Positions 36,689-45,129 of a DNA stretch of 49,264 bases are shown one piece after another. Below the pieces are notes generated by a model. The model had not been told where the DNA came from. It ran no database searches and saw only the letters and a list, made by a program, of their open reading frames with translations. This DNA is from Bacillota bacterium (GTDB lineage: Bacteria > Bacillota > Clostridia > Peptostreptococcales > Anaerovoracaceae): contig JAFRHG010000015.1 in assembly GCA_017433375.1 (NCBI GenBank), positions 1 through 49,264 on the forward strand. The letters run 5' to 3'. Numbering within the stretch: the stretch's first letter is position 1; every line of letters begins with the position of its first letter. The position numbers and the translations under genes were made by a program.

Positions 36689-37912
36689 ATGAACAAGGAA
36701 TTTGCCGCATACAAAAGCCAGCTGGACGCGCTGACCGTATTCAGCGCCCTGAAACAGGACCCGGTGGTCCGGGGGCTGCGCCGGCTTTTCGCCGAACTGG
36801 CCTCTTCGGGGGGCAAAGGCAATCCCGGCGGGGAACCATCCGATGAACTGGTCGGCCTCTACGCCGATGTGCTGGCCGCCCTCTACCCGGTCACCTCGGA
36901 CCTGAGCCGGTACATCCAGCAGATCGTCCTGGCCGACGACAACTTTTACGTGCGGGCCGTCGCCGCCGGAAAGCCCCAGAGCGACGAGATCCAGACCGCC
37001 GTGCGCCGGGAGCTGAACATCCTGGAGGACCTGGCCGCCCTGCCCTGCGGGGAGGTGCGGGAGGCCATGGATTACCACGGGTATCTGCCGGCGTGGACCA
37101 ACAGCAGCGTCCACCTTTTGGGATCCTTCACGGAAAAACTCCGCCGCCTTCCCGTCACCGGCTACGGCATCTTCGCCCGGCACCGGTTCTTCCGTCTGGC
37201 CGGGGAGGAAATCCTGCCCGTCACCCATCCCGATGTCCAGCCCCTCTCCCGCCTCTTCGGTTATGAGCGGGAACGGGAAATGGTGATCCGCAACACGGAG
37301 GCACTGCTCTCCGGAAACGGCGCCAGCAACATGCTCCTCTACGGCGACGCGGGAACGGGCAAGAGCACAACCATCAAGGCCGTGGCCAATGAGTATGCTG
37401 AAAAGGGCCTCCGCCTCATCGAAATCAAAAAAGACCAGCTGCTTCAGATCCCCGGGATCCTGGAAGAGCTGTCCGATAATCCGCTGAAGTTCATCCTGTT
37501 CATCGACGACCTGAGCTTCGCCGAAAACGACGACAACTTCTCCGCCCTGAAGGCGGCCCTGGAGGGCAGCGTCGCCGGGCGCAGCGCCAACACGGTGATC
37601 TATGCCACCAGCAACCGGCGCCATCTGGTCCGGGAGACCTTCAACGACCGGGAGGGGGATGAGGTCCACGTCAACGATTCCCTGCAGGAGACCATGAGCC
37701 TGGCGGCCCGCTTCGGCCTGGCCATTCCCTTCCAGAAGCCGGACCGGGAGGAATACTTCCGCATCGTCCGCGCCCTGGCCGACGACGCCGGCGTCGACAT
37801 CTCCGACGAGGATCTGGCCCGCAAGGCCGAAGCCCACGCCATCCGCCGAAACGGAAGAAGCCCCCGCACTGCCCGGCAGTTCGTGGAGCTTCTGCAGGCC
37901 GGCCTGGCCTGA
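36689..37912 (+). CDS. DUF815-family AAA+ ATPase
   Basis: A 407-residue protein of the DUF815 family. The N-terminal third is helical and of unknown role. The ATPase domain begins near residue 190: Walker A YGDAGTGKST (about 216-225), Walker B FILFIDDLSF, a sensor-1 Asn in YATSNRRHLV and a C-terminal lid with RNGRSPRTARQFVE. Relatives are widespread in bacteria but uncharacterised; the fold suggests a DnaA/ClpX-like motor. GAGGTG precedes the ATG by 6 nt. It carries one GCAAAGGCAA copy read as Gly-Lys-Gly-Asn. Confidence 0.88.
   Translation: MNKEFAAYKSQLDALTVFSALKQDPVVRGLRRLFAELASSGGKGNPGGEPSDELVGLYADVLAALYPVTSDLSRYIQQIVLADDNFYVRAVAAGKPQSDEIQTAVRRELNILEDLAALPCGEVREAMDYHGYLPAWTNSSVHLLGSFTEKLRRLPVTGYGIFARHRFFRLAGEEILPVTHPDVQPLSRLFGYEREREMVIRNTEALLSGNGASNMLLYGDAGTGKSTTIKAVANEYAEKGLRLIEIKKDQLLQIPGILEELSDNPLKFILFIDDLSFAENDDNFSALKAALEGSVAGRSANTVIYATSNRRHLVRETFNDREGDEVHVNDSLQETMSLAARFGLAIPFQKPDREEYFRIVRALADDAGVDISDEDLARKAEAHAIRRNGRSPRTARQFVELLQAGLA
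36813..36822 (+). repeat. GCAAAGGCAA motif copy in the DUF815 gene
   Basis: Exact copy on the coding strand, offset by one base from the other coding copies (GGC AAA GGC AAT), followed by T. Confidence 0.8.
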
Positions 37913-37946
37913 GGCCCGCCGGCAGTCTGTTCACGATGAGAAAAGA

Positions 37947-37971
37947 CCGCGCCCGCCGGCGCGGCTTTTTT
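37947..37971. terminator. Bidirectional terminator, DUF815 gene / cca
   Basis: CCGCGCC-CGCC-GGCGCGG followed by C and six T on the plus strand. It ends the DUF815 gene and nearly touches the cca stop. Confidence 0.88.
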
Positions 37972-37972
37972 A

Positions 37973-39400
37973 TCACTCGATCCGCCTCTTCGCTTCCGCC
38001 AGGAGCGCTTCCCGCTCGTTGGGCAGGTCCCCTTCGATCACCTTGTCCAGAAGATCCCGCAGGATCTCCCCCAGAAGGGGCCCTTCCTCCGCGCCCAGGG
38101 CGAGGAGATCCCTGCCGCCCACGGCCAGCTCGGCCAGGGTGATGCAGTCCCCCTCGTCCAGGATCCCGTAGATCCGATCCCTGATGCGGTCGAACTTGAC
38201 CAAAAGTTCCGCCGTCACGTTTCCCGTGGCGATGTTGTCCGCCCGCTTCAGAGCCAGGATCTCCAGAAGGATCTCCGGCGTATATCTTCCCATCCACCGC
38301 TTCAGCAGACGGTCGTCTTCTTCAAAGTGCAGGTCGTGATGGCGGATCAGGGTCTCCACCCGCTCCGCCGCGGCCCGGTCCGCCTTCAGCCGTTTCATGA
38401 CCCGGCGGACGATCGCCGCCCCCGCCTCGGGATGTCCGTAGAAGTGGCCGATGCCCTCCTCATCCCGGAAGAAGGTCTCCGGCTTTCCCGCGTCGTGGAG
38501 CAGGGCCGCCAGCTTCATGACCGCTTCTCTCTCCGGCGGCGCCTTCACCGCTTCATCACCATCCGGCGGCGCCTCCACCGCCTCCACCGTGCGGATGCAG
38601 TGCTCCAGCACGTCGTAGCGGTGGTAGGGATTGTGCTGCTCGAACCCCTTCATGGGCGTAAGCTCCGGCAGGATCTGCTCCAGCACAGGGGTGTACTGCC
38701 GCAGGATCCGGCCCGCAGCCTTCCCGCAGAGGAGCTTTTTCAGTTCCGCATAGATCCGCTCCGCGGAGATGCCCTCCAGGAGATGGCTGCACTCCATGAG
38801 GGCACGGCCGGTCTCCTCCTCGACCCGTGCGTCCAGCACGGCGGCAAACCGCAGGGCCCGCAGGATCCGCAGGCCGTCCTCCTTGAACCGGACCCGGGGA
38901 TCGCCCACGGTTCGGATCAGTCCCCGCCGAAGATCCTCCTGCCCGCCGAAGGGGTCCACCAGTTCCCCCCGCAGGGAAAGGGCCATGGCGTTCATGGTGA
39001 AATCCCGCCGGGAAAGGTCTTCCGTAAGGGATCGGACGAAGCGGACCTCATCGGGATGGCGGCCGTCGGAATAGGGGCCGTCCCACCGGTAGGTGGTGAT
39101 CTCCACCGGGCGGCGGGGAGGCATGAGCACCGTCACCGTCCCGTGTTTGATCCCGGTCTCGATGACCGGCCAGTCGGAAAAGACCTGGGCGGTCTCCTCC
39201 GGCAGCGCGCTGGTGGTCACATCCAGATCCGTCAGCGAAGCCGGACTTGCCTTTGCGCCCTCTTCCGGAGAGACTTCCTCCCGCAGGCTTTCCCGCACGC
39301 AGCCGCCCACCAGGTAGGCCTCGAAACCGGCCTCCTCCAGACGGGTGAGCACAGGCGCTGCCTGGGCGATATATTCCTGTTGTCTTCTCGTGCCTTCCAT
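37973..39400 (-). CDS. cca: CCA tRNA nucleotidyltransferase with HD domain
   Basis: A 475-residue class II nucleotidyltransferase. The head domain has YLVGGCVRESL and the catalytic acidic pair in TDLDVTTSA, then RRDFTMNAMALS. The neck has the nucleotide-recognition motif EDGLRILRALRFAA. An HD phosphohydrolase domain follows (ALLHDAGKPETF). It adds or repairs the CCA end of tRNAs; the HD part suggests additional phosphatase activity. The start is taken at MEGTRRQQ. No Shine-Dalgarno is present and an extended -10 box (TGCTATACT) ends 6 nt before the ATG, suggesting a leaderless mRNA. A GCAAAGGCAA copy lies in the 5' part of the gene. Confidence 0.9.
   Translation of the reverse strand: MEGTRRQQEYIAQAAPVLTRLEEAGFEAYLVGGCVRESLREEVSPEEGAKASPASLTDLDVTTSALPEETAQVFSDWPVIETGIKHGTVTVLMPPRRPVEITTYRWDGPYSDGRHPDEVRFVRSLTEDLSRRDFTMNAMALSLRGELVDPFGGQEDLRRGLIRTVGDPRVRFKEDGLRILRALRFAAVLDARVEEETGRALMECSHLLEGISAERIYAELKKLLCGKAAGRILRQYTPVLEQILPELTPMKGFEQHNPYHRYDVLEHCIRTVEAVEAPPDGDEAVKAPPEREAVMKLAALLHDAGKPETFFRDEEGIGHFYGHPEAGAAIVRRVMKRLKADRAAAERVETLIRHHDLHFEEDDRLLKRWMGRYTPEILLEILALKRADNIATGNVTAELLVKFDRIRDRIYGILDEGDCITLAELAVGGRDLLALGAEEGPLLGEILRDLLDKVIEGDLPNEREALLAEAKRRIE
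39247..39256 (-). repeat. GCAAAGGCAA motif copy in cca
   Basis: Exact copy on the coding strand, in frame as Ala-Lys-Ala, within a head-domain insertion (EEGAKASPASL). It is the only copy followed by G. Confidence 0.8.
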
Positions 39401-39469
39401 GGGTTCAGTATAGCACAAAGAGTTCCCGGCTGCGTTTACTTTCCGTTCATCTTATGATAATCTTGAGCC
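39401..39469. promoter_or_regulatory. 69-bp divergent region, cca / DUF5685 gene
   Basis: Minus strand: TGCTATACT with TATACT at 39407-39412, 6 nt before the cca ATG. Plus strand: TATGATAAT (39453-39461), 8-11 nt before the ATG at 39470. Neither gene has a recognisable ribosome site and the -35 elements are poor. Confidence 0.6.
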
Positions 39470-40408
39470 ATGTTGGGATACGTCACACCGGACAAGGGCG
39501 AACTGAAGGTTCGGGAATACGAGATCTACTCCGGCTACTACTGCGGCATCTGCAAATCCATCGGCCGGCGCTACGGCCAGCTGCCGCGCATGGCCCTGAG
39601 TTATGATGCCGCCTTCCTGGCCATCCTTCTGGCCTCCGTGGACGGGGAGCCCGACGCCCCCCGGCAGGAGCACTGCGCCGTCCACCACATCAAATACAAG
39701 ACCATCATTCAGAACCGGGCCGTGGAATACGCCGGGGACGTCATGCTGATCCTGGCCTGGCACAAGCTCCAGGACGACGCCCGGGACGAGGGGAAAGTCT
39801 ATGCAAAGGCAACGTCCGCCCTGCTGAAGGGCCAGTACCGGAAGCTTCAGGAAGCCTACCCGGAGCTCACCCGCCTCGTGGGGGAGCACCTGGCGGAACT
39901 GTCCGCCCTGGAAGAGGAACAGTGCCCCAGCATCGACCGGGTCGCCGAGTCCTTCTCCCATATCATGGCCGTCATCTTCCGGGAGGGATCCCGCCTGCTC
40001 TACGGGGAGGGGGATTTTCCCGAAAATCTTCACGAAACCTTTGCAAAGGTCGGGTATCATATGGGCAAGTGGATCTATCTGATCGACGCCGTGGATGACA
40101 TCGAGGAGAACCTGCAGTCCGGCGCCTACAACCCCCTGTTCCCCCGGTTCGGATTCGACGGGGACACGGAGACGGCGGCCTCCTTCCGGGAGCGGATCAA
40201 CGGGACGCTGCAGTTCAACCTCTACCACTACCTGGCCGTCATCAGCGAGTCCCTCAAAGACCTTGATATCCGGAAGAATTCTGGTATTATAGAGAACGTG
40301 GTGTACTTCGGGCTGAACCGCAAAACGGAAGAGATCCTGAAGGGCATCCGGCCGCCGAAGCGAACCTTCCTCGGCATACCCAAAACCAACGATCAACTAC
40401 AGGAGTAA
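39470..40408 (+). CDS. DUF5685-family protein
   Basis: A 312-residue, mostly helical soluble protein matching DUF5685. The N-terminus GYVTPDKGELKVREYEIYSG is followed by YCGICKSIGRRYG, a conserved Cys pair. Near residue 205 is YLIDAVDDIEENLQSGAYNP, an Asp-rich segment reminiscent of the DDxxD region of all-helical prenyl synthase-like folds; whether it binds metal or isoprenoids is unknown. The ATG has no clear Shine-Dalgarno and lies 8-11 nt after a -10 box. It is 6 bp upstream of a DnaJ-domain gene, a recurrent pairing in clostridia. One in-frame GCAAAGGCAA copy. Confidence 0.82.
   Translation: MLGYVTPDKGELKVREYEIYSGYYCGICKSIGRRYGQLPRMALSYDAAFLAILLASVDGEPDAPRQEHCAVHHIKYKTIIQNRAVEYAGDVMLILAWHKLQDDARDEGKVYAKATSALLKGQYRKLQEAYPELTRLVGEHLAELSALEEEQCPSIDRVAESFSHIMAVIFREGSRLLYGEGDFPENLHETFAKVGYHMGKWIYLIDAVDDIEENLQSGAYNPLFPRFGFDGDTETAASFRERINGTLQFNLYHYLAVISESLKDLDIRKNSGIIENVVYFGLNRKTEEILKGIRPPKRTFLGIPKTNDQLQE
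39803..39812 (+). repeat. GCAAAGGCAA motif copy in the DUF5685 gene
   Basis: Exact copy on the coding strand, in frame as Ala-Lys-Ala-Thr, followed by C. A related half-motif, CCTTTGCAAAGG, occurs at 40038-40049. Confidence 0.8.
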
Positions 40409-40414
40409 AGCCTA

Positions 40415-41032
40415 ATGAATCCCTATGAAGTTCTGGGCGTTCCCGAAAACGCCACCGACGAACAGGTCAAAGAAGCCTACAAGGAACTGGTCAAGAAGTA
40501 CCATCCGGACAGATACCAGGACAACCCCCTGGCGGATCTGGCGGAAGATAAGCTGCAGGAGATCAACGAAGCCTACGACACGCTGATGAAGCAGCGGTCC
40601 AGCGGCTACGGACAGTCCGGCGGCTACAGCCAGTCGGGCGGTTTCAGCCAGTCCGGAAGCTACGGACAGTCCGGCGGTTACAGCCGGTCCGCCGACTACA
40701 ATCAGGTCCGCAGGAACATCGACGCCGGCAACCTGGCCGCCGCCGAGCAGATGCTGAAGGAGACCTCCGACCGGAGCGCCGAATGGTTCTTCCTCACCGG
40801 CGTCCTCGCCTCCCGCAAGGGCTGGTACGACGAGGCCGTCAACCAGCTGCAGACCGCCTGCGACATGGCGCCCGCCAACATCGAATACCGGCAGCACCTG
40901 AACGCGCTGACCAGCCAGGGCGCCCGCTACCGCAACACCGCCGCCGGCAGAGGCTACGGCACCAATGACGATCTGTGCTGCCAGGCCCTGCAGTGCTACA
41001 TCTGCGCGGACTGCTGCTGCGACTGCATCTGA
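40415..41032 (+). CDS. DnaJ-domain protein with Gly/Tyr/Gln repeats and Cys-rich tail
   Basis: A 205-residue protein. The J-domain (1-58) keeps the HPD triad at 30-32 (KKYHPDRYQ), so it should stimulate an Hsp70 such as DnaK. Residues 64-93 are five six-residue repeats of the type GYSQSG. Residues 95-160 look like a TPR-type helical pair (IDAGNLAAAEQMLKE; ASRKGWYDEAVNQLQTACDM). The tail CCQALQCYICADCCCDCI has eight Cys and could bind metal or be acylated. It lacks the zinc-finger and substrate domains of true DnaJ. Co-transcribed with the DUF5685 gene and a small membrane protein, possibly a membrane-associated unit. The partner and client are unknown. Confidence 0.85.
   Translation: MNPYEVLGVPENATDEQVKEAYKELVKKYHPDRYQDNPLADLAEDKLQEINEAYDTLMKQRSSGYGQSGGYSQSGGFSQSGSYGQSGGYSRSADYNQVRRNIDAGNLAAAEQMLKETSDRSAEWFFLTGVLASRKGWYDEAVNQLQTACDMAPANIEYRQHLNALTSQGARYRNTAAGRGYGTNDDLCCQALQCYICADCCCDCI
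40604..40693 (+). repeat. Five 18-bp in-frame repeats in the DnaJ-like gene
   Basis: Encodes GYGQSG, GYSQSG, GFSQSG, SYGQSG and GYSRSA. This is a low-complexity, prion-like linker after the J-domain. Unit number may vary between strains. Confidence 0.85.
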
Positions 41033-41052
41033 TCCGGACCCCGGGAGGAGCC

Positions 41053-41586
41053 ATGGAAAGAAGCCGCACCTTCAAGATCGCCCTCGGCGGAATATGTCTC
41101 GCGCTGACGATCATCTTTCTCTTCGGCGGGACCATCGTGCCGGGCATCGACATGACCCTGTTCATGCTGGCCTCCCTGTTCACGGCCGTCATGATCATCG
41201 AGACCGGGGTGGGCGGAGGCATTCTCCTCTACGCAGCCGCGCTGCTGCTGGGATTGCTTTTGCTCCCCAACAAGCTGGCCATCCTCCCCTACGCCGCCTT
41301 CTTCGGCTGGTGGGGGATCCTGAAATTCTATATCGAAAAAATCCGCACGCCCTGGGCGCAGATCGCCCTCAAGTGTGCGGTTTTTGCTGCCGTTCTCTGC
41401 GTCGGCCTGCTGGGCCTGCGGGAGCTTCTGGCCCGGAGCATCCAGATCCCCGACTACCCCGCCGCCCTTCTCATCATCGCCGGCATCCTTTTCCTCCTGC
41501 TCTATGACTTCGTCTTCACCTTCCTGATCAACTGGTATATGCGCCGGTTCAAAGGCCCGGGGGAAGACGCCATGAAACTGAGCTGA
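41053..41586 (+). CDS. Small multi-pass membrane protein
   Basis: A 177-residue protein with about five membrane helices (TFKIALGGICLALTIIFLFG; MTLFMLASLFTAVMIIE; ILLYAAALLLGLLLLP; and two near the C-terminus) and a basic end WYMRRFKGPGEDAM. The pattern resembles the small membrane proteins often encoded behind DnaJ-like genes in clostridia; no function is known to me. GGGAGGAG lies 2-3 nt before the ATG at 41053, rather close. A GCAAAAGCAA variant is inside, antisense (41264-41273). Confidence 0.75.
   Translation: MERSRTFKIALGGICLALTIIFLFGGTIVPGIDMTLFMLASLFTAVMIIETGVGGGILLYAAALLLGLLLLPNKLAILPYAAFFGWWGILKFYIEKIRTPWAQIALKCAVFAAVLCVGLLGLRELLARSIQIPDYPAALLIIAGILFLLLYDFVFTFLINWYMRRFKGPGEDAMKLS
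41264..41273 (-). repeat. GCAAAAGCAA motif variant
   Basis: Variant copy, antisense inside the small membrane protein gene, followed by TCCC. Confidence 0.55.
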
Positions 41587-41649
41587 ATCTTTTCCCCCGC
41601 CCCGTCAAAAAAATACTTCAATTCTGAATGCTTTTATGGAGTAATGTGT

Positions 41650-41655
41650 TATAAT
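41650..41655 (+). promoter_or_regulatory. Extended -10 promoter of nhaC
   Basis: TGTTATAAT with no clear -35 element, about 50 nt before the GTG start. No lysine riboswitch or T-box is recognisable in the 119-bp gap. Confidence 0.5.
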
Positions 41656-41705
41656 CCATGGTGTAATCATCATTATCATTCATTTTCAGAAAGGAGGAAA
41701 GGAAA

Positions 41706-43217
41706 GTGTCTTTCAATGAGCAAAGCGAGATCATTACCAAGGAGATCGAGACATTCAACGCCAGAAAGTCTCTTGCCGGGGTACTGATCATCATTATCGC
41801 GACATTCATTCTGAACTTTTTCCTGCCAAAGGACCCGGCTGACTTCGGCTTCCTGTGCACGATCCCGGCGCTGCTGATGATCGTCTACATCTTCGTGACC
41901 AAGCGGATCATCGAAGCGCTGACCATGGGCGCCGTCGTCGGATTCATCATGTGTTCCCAGCCGGGAGACAACGTGCTGCAGATCGTCTGCGACTCCATGT
42001 CCAAGGTCATGTCCGAAGGCGACATTCCCTGGCTGATCCTGGTCTGCGGAACCATGGGCGGCATCATTTCCCTCATCGAGCGTTCCGGCGGAGCCTACGC
42101 CTTCGGCCAGTGGGCGTCCAAGCGGGCCACCAGCGAGAAGCCGGCCCTGATCTGGACCTGGCTGCTGGGCATCGTCATCTTCATCGATGACTACCTCAAC
42201 TCCATGACCGTAGGATCCTGCATGGCGTCCCTGACGGACAAGCACAGGACCCCGCGGGAAATGCTGGCCTACGTCTGCGACTCCACCGCGGCTCCCCTGT
42301 GCGTACTGGTTCCCATCACCACCTGGGGCGTCTTCTGCGGACGGATCCTGGTATCCAACGGATGGCAGGTGGGCGATGCCAGCGAGATCGAGATGTTCGT
42401 CAAGACGATCCCGTACAACCTCTACGCCTGGATTGCGGCGCTGCTCGTGCCCCTGGTCATCCTGGGCGTCGTGCCGAAGATCGGCCCCATGAAGAAGGCC
42501 TACGAGCGTGTGGCCAACGGCGGCCCCCTGGCCCCGGAAGGATCGGACAAGATCTCCATCCTGGCCTCGGATAAGGGCGAACTGAACATCCCGGACAATC
42601 CGAAAATGTTCAACTTCTTTATCCCGATCATCGCCCTCGTGGCGTCGACCATGTTCTTTGACAACGCCATGGAAATGGGCGTTCTCTTCACCGTCGCGCT
42701 CATGTTCGTCATGTACACGGCGCAGAACATCATGTCCGCCGCGGAGTTCTGGGACATCATCATTCAGGGTATCCAGAACATGATCCTGCCCCTGCTCCTC
42801 ATGGTCATGGCCTTCACCTTCGCCGACATGAACGAGCAGATCGGCTTCACCAAGTGGTGCATCGAGTCGGCAACAGGTGTCATGACCCCGGCCACCGCGC
42901 CCATGATCATCTTCCTGATCCTGGCCTGCACCGAGTTCATCACGGGCACCAACTGGGGCATGTACGTCATCGCCCTGCCCATCATCATTCCGCTGGCCAT
43001 GAACATCGGCGTGTCCATGCCGCTGGTCGTCGGCGCCTGCATCTCCGCCGGCGTCTTCGGGTCCCACATCTGCTTCTACTCGGATGCGACGGTCCTGACC
43101 TCCGCAGCCTGCGGATGCGACAACTTCAAGCACGCCCTTTCCCAGATGCCCTACGGCTTCATCGCGGCGATCCTGAGCTTCATCGGATACGCGATCATGG
43201 GATTCGTCATGGCGTAA
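41706..43217 (+). CDS. NhaC-family Na+/H+ antiporter-type transporter
   Basis: A 503-residue membrane protein with about 12 helices of the NhaC/ion transporter superfamily. Characteristic segments are FIDDYLNSMTVGSCM, DSTAAPLCVLVPITTWG and TEFITGTNWGMYVIALPIII. The start is GTG at 41706, with GGAGG 8 nt upstream. NhaC relatives include Na+/H+ antiporters and amino-acid exchangers. In a lysine fermenter it could supply Na+ homeostasis or amino-acid exchange; the sequence does not decide. Monocistronic: own promoter, and a terminator at 43277-43314. Confidence 0.9.
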   Translation: MSFNEQSEIITKEIETFNARKSLAGVLIIIIATFILNFFLPKDPADFGFLCTIPALLMIVYIFVTKRIIEALTMGAVVGFIMCSQPGDNVLQIVCDSMSKVMSEGDIPWLILVCGTMGGIISLIERSGGAYAFGQWASKRATSEKPALIWTWLLGIVIFIDDYLNSMTVGSCMASLTDKHRTPREMLAYVCDSTAAPLCVLVPITTWGVFCGRILVSNGWQVGDASEIEMFVKTIPYNLYAWIAALLVPLVILGVVPKIGPMKKAYERVANGGPLAPEGSDKISILASDKGELNIPDNPKMFNFFIPIIALVASTMFFDNAMEMGVLFTVALMFVMYTAQNIMSAAEFWDIIIQGIQNMILPLLLMVMAFTFADMNEQIGFTKWCIESATGVMTPATAPMIIFLILACTEFITGTNWGMYVIALPIIIPLAMNIGVSMPLVVGACISAGVFGSHICFYSDATVLTSAACGCDNFKHALSQMPYGFIAAILSFIGYAIMGFVMA

Positions 43218-43225
43218 GCCGGCAG

Positions 43226-43235
43226 GCAAAGGCAA
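43226..43235 (+). repeat. GCAAAGGCAA motif copy
   Basis: Exact copy 8 bp after the nhaC stop codon, followed by TCCC. Confidence 0.85.
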
Positions 43236-43276
43236 TCCCGCCTGAGCCGGACGGCAAATCGACGGCAATAAAAAAT

Positions 43277-43314
43277 CTGCTGCTCCGGACATCCATCCGG
43301 GCAGCAGGTTTTTT
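43277..43314. terminator. Bidirectional terminator, nhaC / phzF
   Basis: CTGCTGC/GCAGCAG with an inner TCCGGA/TCCGG stem, six T on the plus strand and an A-run on the left flank. It serves both convergent genes. Confidence 0.88.
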
Positions 43315-43329
43315 CTGTTTCCTTTTCTA

Positions 43330-44205
43330 CTAGATCCGGATCTCGCCTTCCGCCAGGACCACGGCGCTTCCGCCCACCCGGATCCGGCAGTCTTCCCCGT
43401 CCATCCTCAGCTGGGACAGGATCAGGGACGGCCGGTCCATGGCTTCCCCCTGGATGAACCGGCAGTCGGCCTCATCGCCGATCACGCCGTTCTGATGGAG
43501 ATAGTAGGTCATGGCCCCCGTGGATGTTCCTGTCGCCGCCTCCTCGTCGATGTCGTAGAGGGGCGCGAAGTTGCGCGCGTGAGCGGTGACGCCTTCCTCC
43601 GCGTCCAGGGTGAAGGCGTGGACGCCCACCACCTCGTACCGGCGGGAGAGCTCCGTCAGCGCCTCCATGTCCGGCTTCATGGCGTTGAGCGCTTCCCGGT
43701 CCGCCAGGGGCATCATGATGTCCGGAAGCCCTGTGGAGATCAGCCGGGGGACCATGCCGATCCGGGCGGCGTCATACTCCGCCCCCATGACCCCGTACAG
43801 TTCCTCGATGGCCGCCGGGTCATCCATGACGCTGATCTGCCGGGGCGTGGCCATGTCCATCATGACGAAGCCGTCCCCCACCTGGATCTGCAGATCGCCG
43901 GCCAGGGTATGGTTCATCACCGTCTCCCCGGGACTGATCATTCCCAGATGGGCCAGGGCGCAGAAGGATCCGATGGTGGCGTGGCCGCACAGATCCACCT
44001 CCGCCGCCGGCGTGAAATACCGCACCCGGTACTCCGCCGGGGAGATGGGCTGGATGAACGCCGTCTCCGAATAGCGCAGCTCGGCCGCTGTCTTCACCAT
44101 GGTCTCATCGGAGGGAAAGTCCGCCCCCTCCGGAAGGATCACCACCCCGGCGGGATTGCCGCCGAAGAGGGTCCGGGTAAAAGCGTCAACAATGAGAAAC
44201 TTCAT
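43330..44205 (-). CDS. PhzF-family isomerase/epimerase-like protein
   Basis: A 291-residue PhzF-family protein with the duplicated diaminopimelate-epimerase-like fold. N-terminal MKFLIVDAFTRTLFGGNPAGVV, the catalytic-Glu segment ELRYSETAFI and the anion-binding DLCGHATIGSFCAL are present, as is the matching Gly-rich segment EEAATGTSTGAMTYYL in the second half. Substrates are unknown for most family members. Its ATG is 3 bp from the stop of the upstream lipoprotein gene, so XRE-lipoprotein-PhzF form a probable operon. Confidence 0.93.
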   Translation of the reverse strand: MKFLIVDAFTRTLFGGNPAGVVILPEGADFPSDETMVKTAAELRYSETAFIQPISPAEYRVRYFTPAAEVDLCGHATIGSFCALAHLGMISPGETVMNHTLAGDLQIQVGDGFVMMDMATPRQISVMDDPAAIEELYGVMGAEYDAARIGMVPRLISTGLPDIMMPLADREALNAMKPDMEALTELSRRYEVVGVHAFTLDAEEGVTAHARNFAPLYDIDEEAATGTSTGAMTYYLHQNGVIGDEADCRFIQGEAMDRPSLILSQLRMDGEDCRIRVGGSAVVLAEGEIRI

Positions 44206-44208
44206 ATC

Positions 44209-45129
44209 CTACCTCTTTTCCGCCAGGGCGTCATACCACTTCTGCATGACGGCGCTGGCCTTGATGCTCTCATCGGCAAAGACCGCCTTGTACAGCATCT
44301 CGTTGTCGGACCAGGTCTGCCGGATATAGTTTTCGCCTCCCTCCGTCAGGAAGAAGTCAAAGCGCACTTCGTCCCCGGGGAAGTTGAGGACCACATACTC
44401 TCCGTCGGGAGCGTCCTTGATGTCCGCTTCCTCATAGGTCACCCCGTTGAGCAGGGGCGCGATGTAGGGCAGCGGATCCACGCCGTTGGGTTCCAGGGGG
44501 CCGTATTCCAGGGTGCTGACCGTGTAGTCCTTTTCCCCGCCGTAGGCGATCTTGGCCAGATAGATGTCCAGATCCGTGTTTCCGTGGGTCTCCGCCGTCA
44601 GGCCTTCATTATCCTTCACGAAGGTCGCCGGCACACCGGCCGCCCACTCGTTCAGCGCCGACCACTGGTCCATGGATGCCTCCATCTCCTCGTTGTCCAT
44701 CCGGATAAGGCGAACGTCCGTGGGATGATAGAAGATATAGTAATTGTCCTCGCCGTCCTTGGCGAAGACTTCCCCGCCGGACATGTCCCCGGTCAGCATC
44801 TGGTGCATCTCATCCTCGCTGACCCGTCCGATGCTGAACAGCCATCCGGGGCCTTCCGGATCGTCCGCGTCCTCCGAGCCCTGCTCCTTTGCCGCCTCGA
44901 TGGAAGCCTTCTCGGCAACCTGGAACAGTCTTCCTTCCTTGCTGCTGTCCGACGTTTCCACCGCCACCAGCTCCGCGTATTCCACCGGCACCGACAGGGT
45001 CATTCCGTCATTGGTGAACTCGCTGGAGGTCGGTTCCGGCTCCGATGACTCGCCGCAGGCTGCCAGGGCGAATACCACCAGGGCGGCGACCAGCAGTCCC
45101 GTCAGCGTTATTCCCAGTCTTCTCTTCAT
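44209..45129 (-). CDS. Secreted lipoprotein of unknown function
   Basis: A 306-residue lipoprotein. The signal peptide MKRRLGITLTGLLVAALVVF ends in the lipobox LAAC (Cys25), followed by an acidic Ser/Glu linker. The mature part has no domain I recognise; it is acidic and Tyr/Asp-rich with a segment RFDFFLTEGGENYIRQTW. It would sit on the outer face of the membrane. Its start overlaps the stop of the upstream XRE gene (ATGA), so the regulator and lipoprotein are translationally coupled, and phzF follows at 3 bp. Confidence 0.85.
   Translation of the reverse strand: MKRRLGITLTGLLVAALVVFALAACGESSEPEPTSSEFTNDGMTLSVPVEYAELVAVETSDSSKEGRLFQVAEKASIEAAKEQGSEDADDPEGPGWLFSIGRVSEDEMHQMLTGDMSGGEVFAKDGEDNYYIFYHPTDVRLIRMDNEEMEASMDQWSALNEWAAGVPATFVKDNEGLTAETHGNTDLDIYLAKIAYGGEKDYTVSTLEYGPLEPNGVDPLPYIAPLLNGVTYEEADIKDAPDGEYVVLNFPGDEVRFDFFLTEGGENYIRQTWSDNEMLYKAVFADESIKASAVMQKWYDALAEKR

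Noticed and set aside
41587-41705. Lysine riboswitch or T-box in front of the NhaC-type transporter
   Set aside because: The gap is only 119 bp, contains a promoter, and shows neither the conserved L-box core nor a T-box sequence.
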